The notes under the pieces were generated by a model that was given only the letters and a program-made list of their open reading frames with translations, made no database searches and was not told the origin of the DNA. This document shows, piece after piece, positions 33,214-43,505 of a stretch of DNA of 64,000 nt (positions are counted from its first letter, which is position 1; every line of letters starts with the position of its first letter). Source of the DNA: Bog-473 sp963717455 (lineage in GTDB: Bacteria > Actinomycetota > Acidimicrobiia > Acidimicrobiales > RAAP-2); contig OY970336.1 of assembly GCA_963717455.1 (NCBI GenBank), forward strand, positions 620,001 through 684,000. The letters are read 5' to 3'. The translations under genes and the position numbers were made by a program.

Positions 33214-34017
33214 CTAAGCGGCGCGCCGGGTCAGCGCAGCGGCCGCGTGCCGGTGCCGCACGCCGCGCCGCCACAAGATGAGTGCCGCGCCCGCCACGGC
33301 GAGGCTCGTCGTCACCACCGGTGTCGTGCGCCCGACCCGGTCGCGCAGGCGGATCGGCTTGGTGAAGTTGCGGATCTCCCAGCCCCGTTCCCGCGCCACC
33401 TTGGCCAGCGCACGGTCGGGGTTGACCGCCACCGGCCGCCCGACCGCCTCGAGCATCGGGAGATCGGTCGCCGAGTCCGAGTAGGCGCTGCTCGCCGACA
33501 GGTCGAGGCCGGTGCGCTCCGCCAGCTCCCGCATGGCGGTCGCCTTCGACTCGCCGTAGGCGTAGAAGGCCATCTTCCCCGTGTAGCGCCCCTGCTCGTC
33601 GACCTCGCCCCGCGAGCAGATGGCCCCGTCGACGCCGAGCAGGTCGGCCAGGGGCAGCACGATCTCCTCGGGCGACGCCGAGACGAGGTAGACGCGATGG
33701 CCGGCGGCGCGGTGCAGCTCCATCAGCTCGAGCGCCTCGGCGTACATGATCGGCTCCATCGTCTGGAGCATGGTCTCGCGCACGATCTGGCGCACCTGGG
33801 CCCGGTCCCAGCCCTTGGTCACCGCCAGCATCGACTCGCGCACCCGGACCAGGCGCTCCTCGTCGGCGCCGAAGTAGAGGTAGATCAGCTGCGAGATGGC
33901 GGCCCGCGCCACCAGGCGGCGGTTGATCAGCCCGCCCTTGAGGAATGGCCGGCCGAACGCGGCGATCGAGGCCCGGTCGATGACCGTCTTGTCCAGGTCG
34001 AAGAAGGCCGCCTCCAT
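33214..34017 (-). CDS. HAD-IB family hydrolase with C-terminal membrane span
   Basis: This 267-residue protein starts at ATG 34017. HAD motifs are FFDLDKTVI (nucleophile), VYLVSASPEE (motif II), a Lys in GKMAFYAYGESKATAM and YSDSATDLPMLEAVG (acidic pair). The layout is that of HAD-IB phosphatases related to SerB and to phosphatases acting on lysophospholipids or glycerophosphates. A hydrophobic C-terminal segment (VVTTSLAVAGAALILWRRG) suggests membrane attachment. The substrate cannot be predicted. The gene is in the same orientation as the upstream TrkA genes, 120 bases away, and convergent with the sigma factor gene. Confidence 0.8.
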   Translation of the reverse strand: MEAAFFDLDKTVIDRASIAAFGRPFLKGGLINRRLVARAAISQLIYLYFGADEERLVRVRESMLAVTKGWDRAQVRQIVRETMLQTMEPIMYAEALELMELHRAAGHRVYLVSASPEEIVLPLADLLGVDGAICSRGEVDEQGRYTGKMAFYAYGESKATAMRELAERTGLDLSASSAYSDSATDLPMLEAVGRPVAVNPDRALAKVARERGWEIRNFTKPIRLRDRVGRTTPVVTTSLAVAGAALILWRRGVRHRHAAAALTRRAA

Positions 34018-34136
34018 ATATCTAATGCTACGGGCGCCCGGACCTCCGCCTTTAGCAATCGTGACAGTTGGAGGAGGGGCCGCGAACAACCGGTGCGTGT
34101 GACCTGGGACGTCCTGGGGTTGCAGAACGGTTGCGG

Positions 34137-34807
34137 TCAGGCCGTGCTCTCCGCGATGAACAGCGCGTGCACGGCGTCCTCGGCGTCGGCGGCAACGAGG
34201 ACGAGCACCTCGTCGCCCGACTGCAGCGTGGTGTCGCCCCGGGGGACGATGAGGCGGTCCGCCCGCACGACGGCGACGACCACGGCGTCGCGGGGAAGGC
34301 GAGGTCGGCGATGGCCGTGTCATTGGCGGGGGAGTCCTCGGCCAGGGTGATCTCGACGAGGTGCGCGGCGCCGCCCTGGAACTGGAGCAGTCGCACGAGC
34401 GACCCGACCGAGACCGCCTCCTCGACCAGCGCCGTGAGGAGCTGCGGGGTGGACACCGAGACGTCGACGCCCCAGCTCTCGTTGAAGAGCCACTGGTTCT
34501 TGGGGTGGTTGACCCGGGCCACGACGCGGGGCACGGCGAACTCCTGCTTGGCCAGCAGCGAGATCACGAGGTTGTCCTCGTCGTCACCGGTGGCGGCCAC
34601 GACGACGTCGACCGTGGCGAGCCCGGCGGCATCGAGCGACGACACCTCGCAGGCGTCCGCCGCCACCCAGGTGACGGCGAGGGTGGGGCGCAGCCGCTCG
34701 ACGAGCTCGGGGTCCTGCTCGAAGACGAGCACCTCGTGCCCGTTGGCGTGCAGGTCCGACGCGATGGCGGTGCCGACGCTGCCCGCGCCGGCGATGGCGA
34801 CCTTCAC
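34137..34807 (-). CDS. TrkA-N/TrkA-C potassium-uptake regulator, second of a pair, one frame break
   Basis: GTG 34807 overlaps the stop of the upstream TrkA gene. The N-terminal Rossmann domain has VKVAIAGAGSVGTAIASDL (GxGxxG), VLVFEQDPELVERL and VVVAATGDDEDNLVISLLAK. A frame change near 34300 leads to DAVVVAVVRADRLIVPRGDT, a TrkA-C domain, with the end at 34137. The protein binds NAD(H) or ATP and gates a Trk-type potassium channel. The paired trkA genes next to a divergent APC permease match the mycobacterial ceoB-ceoC locus. No membrane channel subunit is visible in the window. Confidence 0.85.
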
Positions 34808-35490
34808 GTCGCCGCGTCCCTGCTCTCGACGACGCCGGGGTCGGCACCCGGGGCGAGGGCATGGTCGAGCCCGCGCCACGCGTCGTCGAGCACGGCGAGG
34901 TGCAGCACGTCGCCCTCCTGGCCGACGAGCTCGCGGGCGTCGAGCCGCGGCACGCCGGCGCGGGTGACGGCCACGATGCTCAGGCGTCCCGGATCCTCGA
35001 GGTCGCAGAGCGACCGTCCGGCCCAAGCCTCGGGGAGCGAGCGCTCGACGAGGGTGAGGCGGCCCGTCGGGTCGGACCAGTCGCCCGCGTCCTCCTCGGG
35101 CAGCAGGCGGCGCCGGACCTGATCGATGGTCCACGTCACGGTGGCCACGGTGGGGATGCCGAGGCGCTGGTAGATCTCGGCCCGGCGGGGGTCGTAGATC
35201 CGGGCCACCACGTTGGGGATCTTGTAGGTCTCGCGGGCGATGCGCACGGTCAGGATGTTGGTGTTGTCCCCGCTCGTCACGGCGGCCAGTGCGTCGGCCT
35301 CGAGCGCGCCCGCCTGCTCCAGGATCGTCGCGGTCGAACCCCGAGCCGACGATGCGCTGCCCGTCCCAGTCCTTGAGGCGCCGGAAGGCCCGGGACGACT
35401 TGTCCACGACGGCGACGGAGTGGCCCTCGGCGCTGAGCGAGACGGCGAGGCCCGAGCCCACCCGGCCACACCCACGACGATCACGTGCAC
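34804..35490 (-). CDS. TrkA-N/TrkA-C potassium-uptake regulator, first of a pair, frame-broken
   Basis: GTG 35490 opens VHVIVVG. A frame change soon after leads to GCGRVGSGLAVSLSAEGHSV, the NAD-binding loop and VAVVDKSSRAFRRLKDWDGQ. A second change near 35345 returns to the first frame, with QAGALEADALAAVTSGDNTN and TYKIPNVVARIYDPRRAEIY. A C-terminal TrkA-C region follows (PGRLSIVAVTRAGVPRL and EGDVLHLAVLDDAW). It has the size and domains of TrkA proteins that regulate K+ uptake. It overlaps the second trkA start by four bases. Divergent from the permease gene with only about 77 bases between starts. Confidence 0.83.
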   Translation of the reverse strand: MHVIVVGVAGWARASPSRSAPRATPSPSWTSRPGPSGASRTGTGSASSARGSTATILEQAGALEADALAAVTSGDNTNILTVRIARETYKIPNVVARIYDPRRAEIYQRLGIPTVATVTWTIDQVRRRLLPEEDAGDWSDPTGRLTLVERSLPEAWAGRSLCDLEDPGRLSIVAVTRAGVPRLDARELVGQEGDVLHLAVLDDAWRGLDHALAPGADPGVVESRDAAT

Positions 35491-35567
35491 GCCACAGTGC
35501 AACACGCCGGGTCCTTGCTTGCAAAAGGCCGCCGGGAGGCTGCGTCGATTCCTCCTACTGTGTGGCC

Positions 35568-38029
35568 GTGGCGACCTCCACCACCTCCCGGCCCCCGGTT
35601 GCCCTGCCCGGCGGTCGCCGGCGAGGACATCCCCGAGACCCGGCGCTACCGCCTGAAGAACAAGTTGCTCGGGCCGCCCCTGGTCACCGAGCAGCTGGCC
35701 ACGGAGCGCCTGAGCCGGCCGATCGCGCTCGGGCGTGCTGGCGCCCGACTGCATCTCGTCCTCGGCCTACGGCACCGAGGAGATGCTGACCCAGCTGGTG
35801 CCCTACGTCGGCCTGGCCGCCTTCGCACTGGTCGTGCCCATCACCCTCGCCATTCTCGGCGTCCTCTTCTTCGTCACCCTCTCGTACCTCGAGGTCATCC
35901 AGCTCTACACCAAGGCCGGCGGCTCCTACGTGGTGGCCCGCGACAACTTCGGGCCGAAGATCGCTCAGATCGCCGCCGTCGCTCTGCTCATCGACTACAC
36001 GGTCACCGTCGCGGTCCAGACGTCGGCCGGCACGGCGGCACTCACCAGCGCCGTCCCCAGCCTGGCCAACACGACCGACACGGTCGCCATCACCGTCGGT
36101 GTCGTGCTCCTCCTCCTGTACGGCAACCTGCGGGGTATCCGCGAGGCGGGGAGCTACTTCGCCATCCCGACCTACTTCTTCATCCTCTCGCTGTTGTCGG
36201 TCATCATCTTCGGCTTCATCAAGGAGGCGCTCGGCACCGCTGCACTACATCCCCCTGCCCGCCGCCAGAGCGAGGTGTACGGCGGGAGGATCGGCGCGCC
36301 CGGCTCCGGCTGGCTGATGGGACTGGCCTTCATCTCGCTGCTGCGCTCCTTCGCCAACGGTGGGTCCTCGCTGACCGGGCTCGAGGCGATCTCCAACGGG
36401 GTGAGCAGCTTCCGCCGCCCTGAGTCCAGGCACGCCCGCCAGACCCTGGTCGTCATGAGCACGACGCTCGGGTCCCTTGTCCTCGGGGTGACGCTGCTCG
36501 CCCGGTGGACCCACGCCGTCCCCTACGCCATCGGCTCGCCCACGGTGTTGTCGCAGGAGGTCAAGGCCGTCTTCGGCACCAGCCCGGCCGGGCATCTCGC
36601 GTTCTACATGGTGCAGCTGGCGACCATGCTCATCCTCTACACCGGCGGCAACACGAGCTTCAACGGCTTCCCGTACCTGGCGAGCTTCGTGGCCGGCGAC
36701 CGCTTCTTGCCGCGCCAGCTGACGCGGCGGGGCCACCGGCTGGCCTTCTCCAACGGGATCCTGGTGCTGGCGGGCGTGGCCCTGGCGCTCGTGCTCGCCT
36801 ACAAGGCACAGGTCAACGGTCTGGTGGCGCTCTACGCCATCGGCGTGTTCACCGGCTTCACCATGGCGGGCGCCGGGCATGGTGAAGCACCACCTCGACG
36901 TGCGGCAGGGGCACTGGAAGCGCAGCATCGCGATCAACGGCTTCTCGGCCTTCTTGTCCTTCACCGTCGTGCTCATCTTCGCGGTGGCGAAGTTCAAGGA
37001 GGGCGCGTGGCTGATCTTCGTCGTCGGCCCGCTCCTCTACATCGGGCTCATCCGCATGCACCACCAATATGCACAAGAGGACGAGATGCTCGAGAGCGGG
37101 GTGGTCGAGGCGTCAGAGGCCCCCGTCCTGCGGCGGCACGTGGTCGTCGTGCTCGTCGACCGCCTCGACATGGCGACGGCCCGGGCGCTGCAGTACGCGC
37201 GGACCCTGGCGCCCGACGACATCCGGGCGGTGCACTTCGACATCGACACCAAGGCCGCACGCGAGCTCGAGCAGGAGTGGAGCCGGCTGGGCTGGCCCGC
37301 CTGCCCCTCGACATCATCGAATGCCCCGATCGCCGCCTGGCGCGGGCCGCCATCGAGCTCGTGGCCGACGCGACGCTCGACGGGGACACCGAGTGCACGG
37401 TGCTCCTGCCCCGGCGCAGCTACGCGCGGGTCTGGCAGCGCTTCCTGCACGACCGCACGGCCGACAAGATCGCCGCCGTGCTGGGCCAGGTGCCGCACGT
37501 GAGCGCGACCATCGTCCCCTTCGCCGTGGGCGGCCTCTTCGGTGAGCGGGTGCGCTCGTACGGCCGATCGGTGCAACGGGCGCGCCGCCTCGGTGGTGCC
37601 GGCACGGACGGTGACGGGTCCGCCCCGGTGGACACGGACGGACGCTCGGCTGCCGAGCGCACGGGCCGCCGCGACGGCCCGCGGCGCCCGGTCACGATGC
37701 TGGCGGCCGACCAGACGCTGGCCCAACGCGCCGGGGCCACGACGCCGATCGCGGCCGTCGTGCCGCGCCAGCGGGTCCGGGTGGCCGGCCGCGTGAAGTC
37801 GGTCCGGGTGCAGCCGCGCGCGGGGACGTCCAATCTCGAGTGCGTCCTCAGCGACGGCACCGGCGGGTTGCTGCTCGTCTTCCAGGGCCGGCCGAAGATC
37901 GCGGGGATCGAGCCGGGGGCACGCCTCGTGGCCGAGGGCATGGTGGGGACGTGGGGCCGCCGGCCCGCCATGCTCAACCCCTCCTTCGAACTCGTACAGG
38001 GTGCCCCCAGCGACCCGGCCGAGTCCTGA
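35568..38029 (+). CDS. APC-type amino acid permease with C-terminal OB-fold domain, six frame breaks
   Basis: The membrane part, joined across frames, has about 12 spans. APC signatures are DCISSSAYGTEEML, QLYTKAGGSYVVARDNFG, VTVAVQTSAGTAALTS and SSLTGLEAISNGVSSFR. Frame breaks occur near 35615, 35740, 36235, 36262, 36865 and 37305. A soluble domain follows (RHVVVVLVDRLDMATARALQ, then TECTVLLPRRSYARVWQRF). From about 37684 an OB-fold-like domain begins MLAADQTLAQRAG and continues VAGRVKSVRVQP, NLECVLSDGTGG and LVAEGMVGTWG. No stop separates the two parts, so it reads as a fusion, but in related genomes this OB domain may be a separate gene. The permease imports amino acids. Divergent from the trkA pair, as in mycobacteria. 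Confidence 0.8.
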
Positions 38030-38258
38030 GCCCGCTTCTCCGGTGGCGCACGACGGCGGCAGGACCGAAATTGCCCGTTTCGGCGCCAGTCGCTAACGTG
38101 CCCCCCGGCCCGGAGTCGGGTGCGACCTCCTCGGCGCTCCCTCGGCCCGGGGTGATGACATCGACCGCTGTGGTGCTAAGCGCTGCCGCACCAGCACGGA
38201 TGAGGGCGACGCTCCCCCTCCGCGCAGGATCCAAAGGAACAGAAAGGGCACACCGGGA

Positions 38259-40583
38259 ATGATCAATCTCCTCGCAGCTGAGGGCGGCTACCAGGCCTTC
38301 CACCTCAGCGGGGCGGACAAGACCTGGCTCTACATCTGCCTGGTTGCCGGAATCGTCGGCATCGCCGCCGGGCTGCTGCTCGCCCGCAACGTGCTGTCCT
38401 TCGACCAGGGCACGGTGAAGATGAAGGAGATCGCCCAGGCGGTGCAGGAGGGGGCCCAGGCGTTCCTCGGCCGCCAGTTCAGGGCCATCGCCATGATCAT
38501 CATCCCCCTGGCCATCCTGATCTTCTTCACCGCCACCAAGGTGGTGAAGCCCGACGGGGGGGTGGCGCTGACATTCCAGCAGGACGGCCTGTACCGCGTC
38601 ATCTGTTTCCTCTTCGGGGCCGCCTTCTCCGGCCTGACCGGCTTCATTGGCATGAGCATCGCCGTGCGGGGCAACGTCCGGACCGCCGCCGCGGCCTCGA
38701 AGGGCGGCGGCATGGCCGCGGCCCTGCGGGTCGCCTTCCGCACCGGCGCCGTGACCGGAATGCTCTGCGTGGGCCTCGGGTTGGTCGGGGCCACCGCAAT
38801 CGTCCTCATCTTCCAGAACTCGGCCACGGCGGTGCTCATCGGCTTCGCCTTCGGCGCCTCGCTCATCGCTCTCTTCATGCGTGTCGGCGGCGGCATCTTC
38901 ACCAAGGCGGCCGACGTCGGTGCCGACCTGGTGGGCAAGGTGGAGGCTGGCATCCCCGAGGACGACCCCCGCAACGCAGCCACCATCGCCGACAACGTGG
39001 GCGACAACGTGGGCGACTGCGCCGGCATGGCGGCCGACCTCTTCGAGTCCTACGAGATCACCATCATCTCGTCGCTGATCCTCGGGTACTCGGCCTTCAC
39101 CTCCATCCACAAGAACCCGACCCCCGCCGTGCTCTTCCCCCTCATCGTCCCGGCCATCGGGATCTTCGCCTCGGTCATCGGGGTGCTCGTGGTGAGGGCC
39201 CGCAGGAGTGACCGCAACGCCATGGCGCCGATCAACCGGGGCTTCTGGCTCGCGGCGCTGCTGACCGTGATCGGCGCCTTCCTGGTGGCCCAGTACTACG
39301 TGCACGACCTCAAGGTGTTCTGGGCCGTGCTGACCGGCGTCATCCTGTCGCTGGTGGCCAGCCAGATCACCGAGCAGTTCACCTCGACCGAGCGCGGGCC
39401 GGTCAAGGAGATCGCGGCGTCGGCCCGCACCGGGCCGGCCACCACCGTGCTCTCGGGGTTCTCCATCGGCCTCGAGTCCTCCGTGTGGGCCATCGTCGCC
39501 ATCGCCATCGCCCTCGGCGTGGCCATCGGGCTGGGGGACGGCAACATCGAGCTGACCTTCTACCTGATCGCCCTCATCGGCATCGGGCTGCTGGCCACCG
39601 CCGGCATGGTGGTCTCGGAGGACAGCTTCGGGCCGGTGTCGGACAACGCGGCCGGCATCGCGGAGATGTCGGGCGAGTTCACCGGTGAGGCGGAGCGGGT
39701 CATGGTGAGCCTCGACGCCGTGGGCAACACGACCAAGGCCATCACCAAGGGCGTCGCGATCGGCTCCGCGGTCATCGCGGCCGTGGCGCTCTTCTCGGCC
39801 TTCATCGAGACGATCAACTCGCAGCTGAACCTGCACCTGCACGCCAACCAGCTGCTGGTCTCGCCGTTCACCCAGATCAACGTGTCCAACCCGAAGACCT
39901 TCATCGGCCTGCTCATCGGCGGGTCGATCGGCTTCCTGTTCTCGTCGCTCGCCATCCGGGCCGTCGGCCGCTCCGCCGGCACGGTCGTGCTCGAGGTGCG
40001 CCGGCAATTCCGCGAGCACCCGGGCATCATGGACTACACCGAGAAGCCCGAGTACGGCCGCGTCATCGGCATCTGCACCTCGGCCGCCCAGCGAGAGCTG
40101 GCGACGCCGGCGCTGCTCGCCATCCTCTCGCCGGTCATCATCGGCTTCGGCATCAACTACTTCGCGTTGGGCGCCTTCCTGGCCGGCACCATCCTTACCG
40201 GGCAGCTGCTGGCCAACACGTTGTCGAACTCCGGTGGCGCCTGGGACAACGCGAAGAAGTACATCGAGGACGGCAACGAGGGCGGCAAGGGTTCCGAGGC
40301 ACACAAGGCGGCCGTCATCGGCGACACCGTCGGCGACCCGTTCAAGGACACCGCCGGCCCGGCGTTGAACCCGATGATCAAGGTGATGAACCTCGTCTCT
40401 TTGCTCATCCTCCCCGCGGTGATCGCGCTGCGGCACGACACCGGCGCACGGCTCGCCATCGCCGGCGTGTCCCTCGTCGTCCTGCTGGCCGCCCTCGCTT
40501 TCTCGAAGCGGGCACCCGAGCCGATGGACGCCGAGGCGGAAGAAACGACCCGGGCCGAAGCTGCAGTCGCGTCGGTCGATTGA
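38259..40583 (+). CDS. hppA: K+-independent proton-pumping membrane pyrophosphatase
   Basis: This 774-residue integral membrane pump couples hydrolysis of pyrophosphate to proton export. It has about 16 hydrophobic segments. Substrate-binding loops are DVGADLVGKVEAGIPEDD near residue 219, DNVGDNVGDCAGMAADLFES near 245, and DNAAGIAEMSGEF near 462. The motif GNTTKA near 489 has Lys where K+-dependent enzymes have Ala, which indicates the K+-independent type. GSEAHKAAVIGDTVGDPFKD is the C-terminal conserved loop. The frame is intact. The ATG at 38259 gives normal length. The 38030-38258 gap before it holds no gene and probably the promoter. The pump saves energy by using the pyrophosphate waste of biosynthesis. 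Confidence 0.95.
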   Translation: MINLLAAEGGYQAFHLSGADKTWLYICLVAGIVGIAAGLLLARNVLSFDQGTVKMKEIAQAVQEGAQAFLGRQFRAIAMIIIPLAILIFFTATKVVKPDGGVALTFQQDGLYRVICFLFGAAFSGLTGFIGMSIAVRGNVRTAAAASKGGGMAAALRVAFRTGAVTGMLCVGLGLVGATAIVLIFQNSATAVLIGFAFGASLIALFMRVGGGIFTKAADVGADLVGKVEAGIPEDDPRNAATIADNVGDNVGDCAGMAADLFESYEITIISSLILGYSAFTSIHKNPTPAVLFPLIVPAIGIFASVIGVLVVRARRSDRNAMAPINRGFWLAALLTVIGAFLVAQYYVHDLKVFWAVLTGVILSLVASQITEQFTSTERGPVKEIAASARTGPATTVLSGFSIGLESSVWAIVAIAIALGVAIGLGDGNIELTFYLIALIGIGLLATAGMVVSEDSFGPVSDNAAGIAEMSGEFTGEAERVMVSLDAVGNTTKAITKGVAIGSAVIAAVALFSAFIETINSQLNLHLHANQLLVSPFTQINVSNPKTFIGLLIGGSIGFLFSSLAIRAVGRSAGTVVLEVRRQFREHPGIMDYTEKPEYGRVIGICTSAAQRELATPALLAILSPVIIGFGINYFALGAFLAGTILTGQLLANTLSNSGGAWDNAKKYIEDGNEGGKGSEAHKAAVIGDTVGDPFKDTAGPALNPMIKVMNLVSLLILPAVIALRHDTGARLAIAGVSLVVLLAALAFSKRAPEPMDAEAEETTRAEAAVASVD

Positions 40584-40630
40584 CCTGTTCACGGGCCTAG
40601 GAGACCGTTCACCGGCGTACCGGCCGGAGA

Positions 40631-40653
40631 CCCCCGCCCTTGACAGGCGGGGG
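40631..40653 (+). terminator. GC-rich hairpin between hppA and topA
   Basis: CCCCCGCC at 40631-40638 pairs fully with GGCGGGGG at 40646-40653 around a 7-base loop. It lies 48 bases after the hppA stop and 60 bases before the topA start. No T run follows, so it would be an imperfect intrinsic terminator of the kind common in GC-rich actinobacteria. Confidence 0.5.
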
Positions 40654-40712
40654 GAAGGACCCCCACTCTGACGTGACCATGCTCTCCCTCTCAACGCCCC
40701 GATCGGTGCGCC

Positions 40713-43504
40713 GTGGGTAAGGCCCTCGTGATCGTCGAGTCGCCGGCCAAGGCCAAGCGCATCAGCAGCCTGTTGGGGCCCGACTTCATCGTCGACTCCT
40801 CCGTCGGTCACATCCGGGACCTGCCCCGCGGGGCCGACGAGGTGCCCGCTGCCTACAAGGGCGAGGGATGGGCGCGTCTCGGGGTAGACGTCGACAACGG
40901 CTTCAAGCCGCTCTACGTCGTCTCGGACCGCAAGAAGTCGGTGGTCGCCAATCTGAAGAAGCTGCTGAAGGGCGCCGACGAGCTCTACCTCGCGACCGAC
41001 GAGGACCGCGAGGGCGAATCGATCGCCTGGCATCTGCTCGAGGTGCTCTCACCGACCGTGCCGGTCAAGCGCATGGTCTTCCACGAGATCACGGCGGCCG
41101 CCATCGAGCGCGCCGTCGACGAGTGGCGCGACCTCGACCGACGGCTCGTGGACGCCCAGGAGGCCCGGCGCATCCTCGACCGCCTCTACGGCTATGAGGT
41201 CTCGCCGGTGCTCTGGCGCAAGGTGATGCCGAGACTCTCCGCGGGCCGGGTGCAGAGCGTGGCCACGCGGATGGTGGTCGAACGCGAACGGGCGCGCATG
41301 CGTTTCCGCTCCGCCACGTGGTGGGGCGTCGAGGGAACCTTCACCCACACCGAGGCCCCGGCCGGCTTCGGAGCGACCCTCGTGACACTGGGCGGGGCCA
41401 CGGTGGCCACCGGCAAGGACTTCGACGAGCAGGGGGAGCAGACCGGCAAGGAGAATGTCCGCGTCCTCGGTGAGGAGGAGGCGACCTCGGTGGCCACCGC
41501 GCTCGCCGGCCGCTCCTTCACCGTCAGCGCCGTCACCGAGAGGCCGCTCCGCCGCGCCCCGCGGCGCCGTTCATGACCTCGACCTTGCAACAGGAGGCGG
41601 GGCGAAAGCTCCGCTTCAGCGCCCAACGGGCCATGCAGGTGGCCCAACGCCTCTACGAGCAGGGCTACATCACCTACATGCGAACCGACTCGACCACGCT
41701 GTCGGACGAGGCGCTCACGGCGGCGCGCACCCAGGCCCGCCAGATGTACGGCGACGCATTCGTGCCCGATGCGCCGCGCCGCTACGAGCGCAAGGTGAAG
41801 AACGCGCAGGAGGCCCACGAGGCCGTCCGGCCGGCCGGAGAGTCCTTCCGTACGCCCGAGGACGTCTCCCGTGAGCTGTCGGGGGACGAGCTCCGCCTGT
41901 ATGAGTTGATCTGGAAGCGCACGGTGGCTTCCCAGATGAACGACGCCACCGGGACGTCGGCCCAGGTACGGTTGACGGCCGAGGTGACCGAGGGGGTGGC
42001 GGCCGGGCAGGAGGCGGAGTTCTCCGCCAGCGGTCGGGTCATCGCGTTCCCCGGGTTCTTGAAGGCGTACGCCGAGGGCGACGAGGAGGACCCGGAGGCG
42101 AAGAAGGCGGAGGAGCAGGTCGTGTTGCCCGCGCTGCGGGAGGGCGACGTGGTCGAGGGCAGCGCGTTCGTCCCGGGCTCGCACGCGACCCAGCCGCCGG
42201 CCCGCTACACCGAGGCCTCGTTGGTGAAGGCGATGGAGGAGCTGGGGGTGGGTCGGCCGTCGACCTACGCCAGCGTGATCGCCACCATCCTCGAGCGTGG
42301 CTACGTGTGGAAGAAGGGGTCGGCGCTCGTGCCGAGCTTCACCGCCTTCGCGGTCGTCGGGCTGCTGGAGCGCTACTTCGCCAACCTGGTCGACTACGGC
42401 TTCACGGCGTCCATGGAGGACGACCTGGACGAGATAGCAGCGGGGACCGAGGAAGTGCTCCCGTGGCTGACCCGCTTCTACTTCGGGACCGAGGGCCCGG
42501 GAACGGGCAACGGGGACGCGGACGGCGAGGCGCTGGGGCTGAAGGCCTCGGTGGCGGCTCATCTGAGCGAGATCGACGCCCGCGAGATCAACTCCATCCC
42601 GCTGGGCGAGGGGAGCGACGGCGAGCCGATCGTGGCCCGCGTCGGCCGCTACGGCCCCTACCTGCAGCGAGGTGAGGACCGGGCCTCCATCCCCGACGAC
42701 ATCGCGCCCGACGAGCTGACGGTCGCCCGCGCCGAGGAGATCCTGGCCGCGCCATCCAATGACCGGGTGCTGGGCACCGACCCCGAGAGCGGGCTCGACG
42801 TGATGGTCAAGGCCGGGCGGTTCGGGCCCTACGTCCAGGTCGGCGAGGTAGTCGAGGGTGGCGAGAAGCCGCGCACAGCCTCGCTGTTCTCATCCATGGA
42901 GCCGGCGAAGCTCACGCTCGAGCGGGCGCTCGAGCTGCTGCGCATCCCGCGCACGGTCGGATCGGACCCCCAGACGGGCGAGGACATCGTGGCCCACAAC
43001 GGGCGGTTCGGCCCGTATCTCAAGCGCGGGTCCGACACGCGCAGCCTCTCGAGCGAGGAGCAGCTGCTGACCGTCACGCTCGACGAGGCGCGGGCGCTCT
43101 TCGCGCAGCCCAAGCAGCGCCGCGGCCGGACGGCCGCCCCGCCGCTGCGCGAGCTCGGCACCGACCCGGCCACCAACCTGCCCGTGGTCGTGAAGGAGGG
43201 CCGCTTCGGCCCCTATGTCACCGACGGCACCACGAACGCCAGCCTGCGCAAGGGGGACGCGGTCGAGTCGATCGAGATGGAACGGGCCTCCGAGCTGCTG
43301 GCCGAGCGCCGGGCTGCCGGCCCTTCGAAGAAGAAGAAGGCGGCCAAGAAGACGGCGCCGGCCAAGAAGAAGGCCGCGGCGAAGAAGGTGAGCGCCGCCG
43401 AGAAGGCTGCCGCCAAGAAGGCGACCACGGCTCTCGCGAAGAAGGCCACCGGCTCGAGGAAGGCGCCGGGGGCGATGAAGGCAGCCCCGACCGAACCCTT
43501 CTGA
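40713..43504 (+). CDS. topA: DNA topoisomerase I, one frame break
   Basis: This type IA topoisomerase of about 930 residues relaxes negative supercoils. GTG 40713 opens VGKALVIVESPAKAKRISSL, the TOPRIM domain, with YLATDEDREGESIAWHL carrying the acidic metal ligands. A frame change occurs near 41575 (APRRRS and stop versus APFMTSTLQQEAGRKLRFS), explained by one missing G. The active-site Tyr lies in GYITYMRTDSTTLSDE. Five or so repeated C-terminal units follow (GRFGPYVQVG, GRFGPYLKRG, GRFGPYVTDG), then a Lys/Ala-rich tail (KKKAAKKTAPAKKKAAAKK) that binds DNA. Zinc-finger cysteines are absent, as in actinobacterial TopA. It is followed immediately by tmk and holB. Confidence 0.93.
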
Positions 43505-43505
43505 C

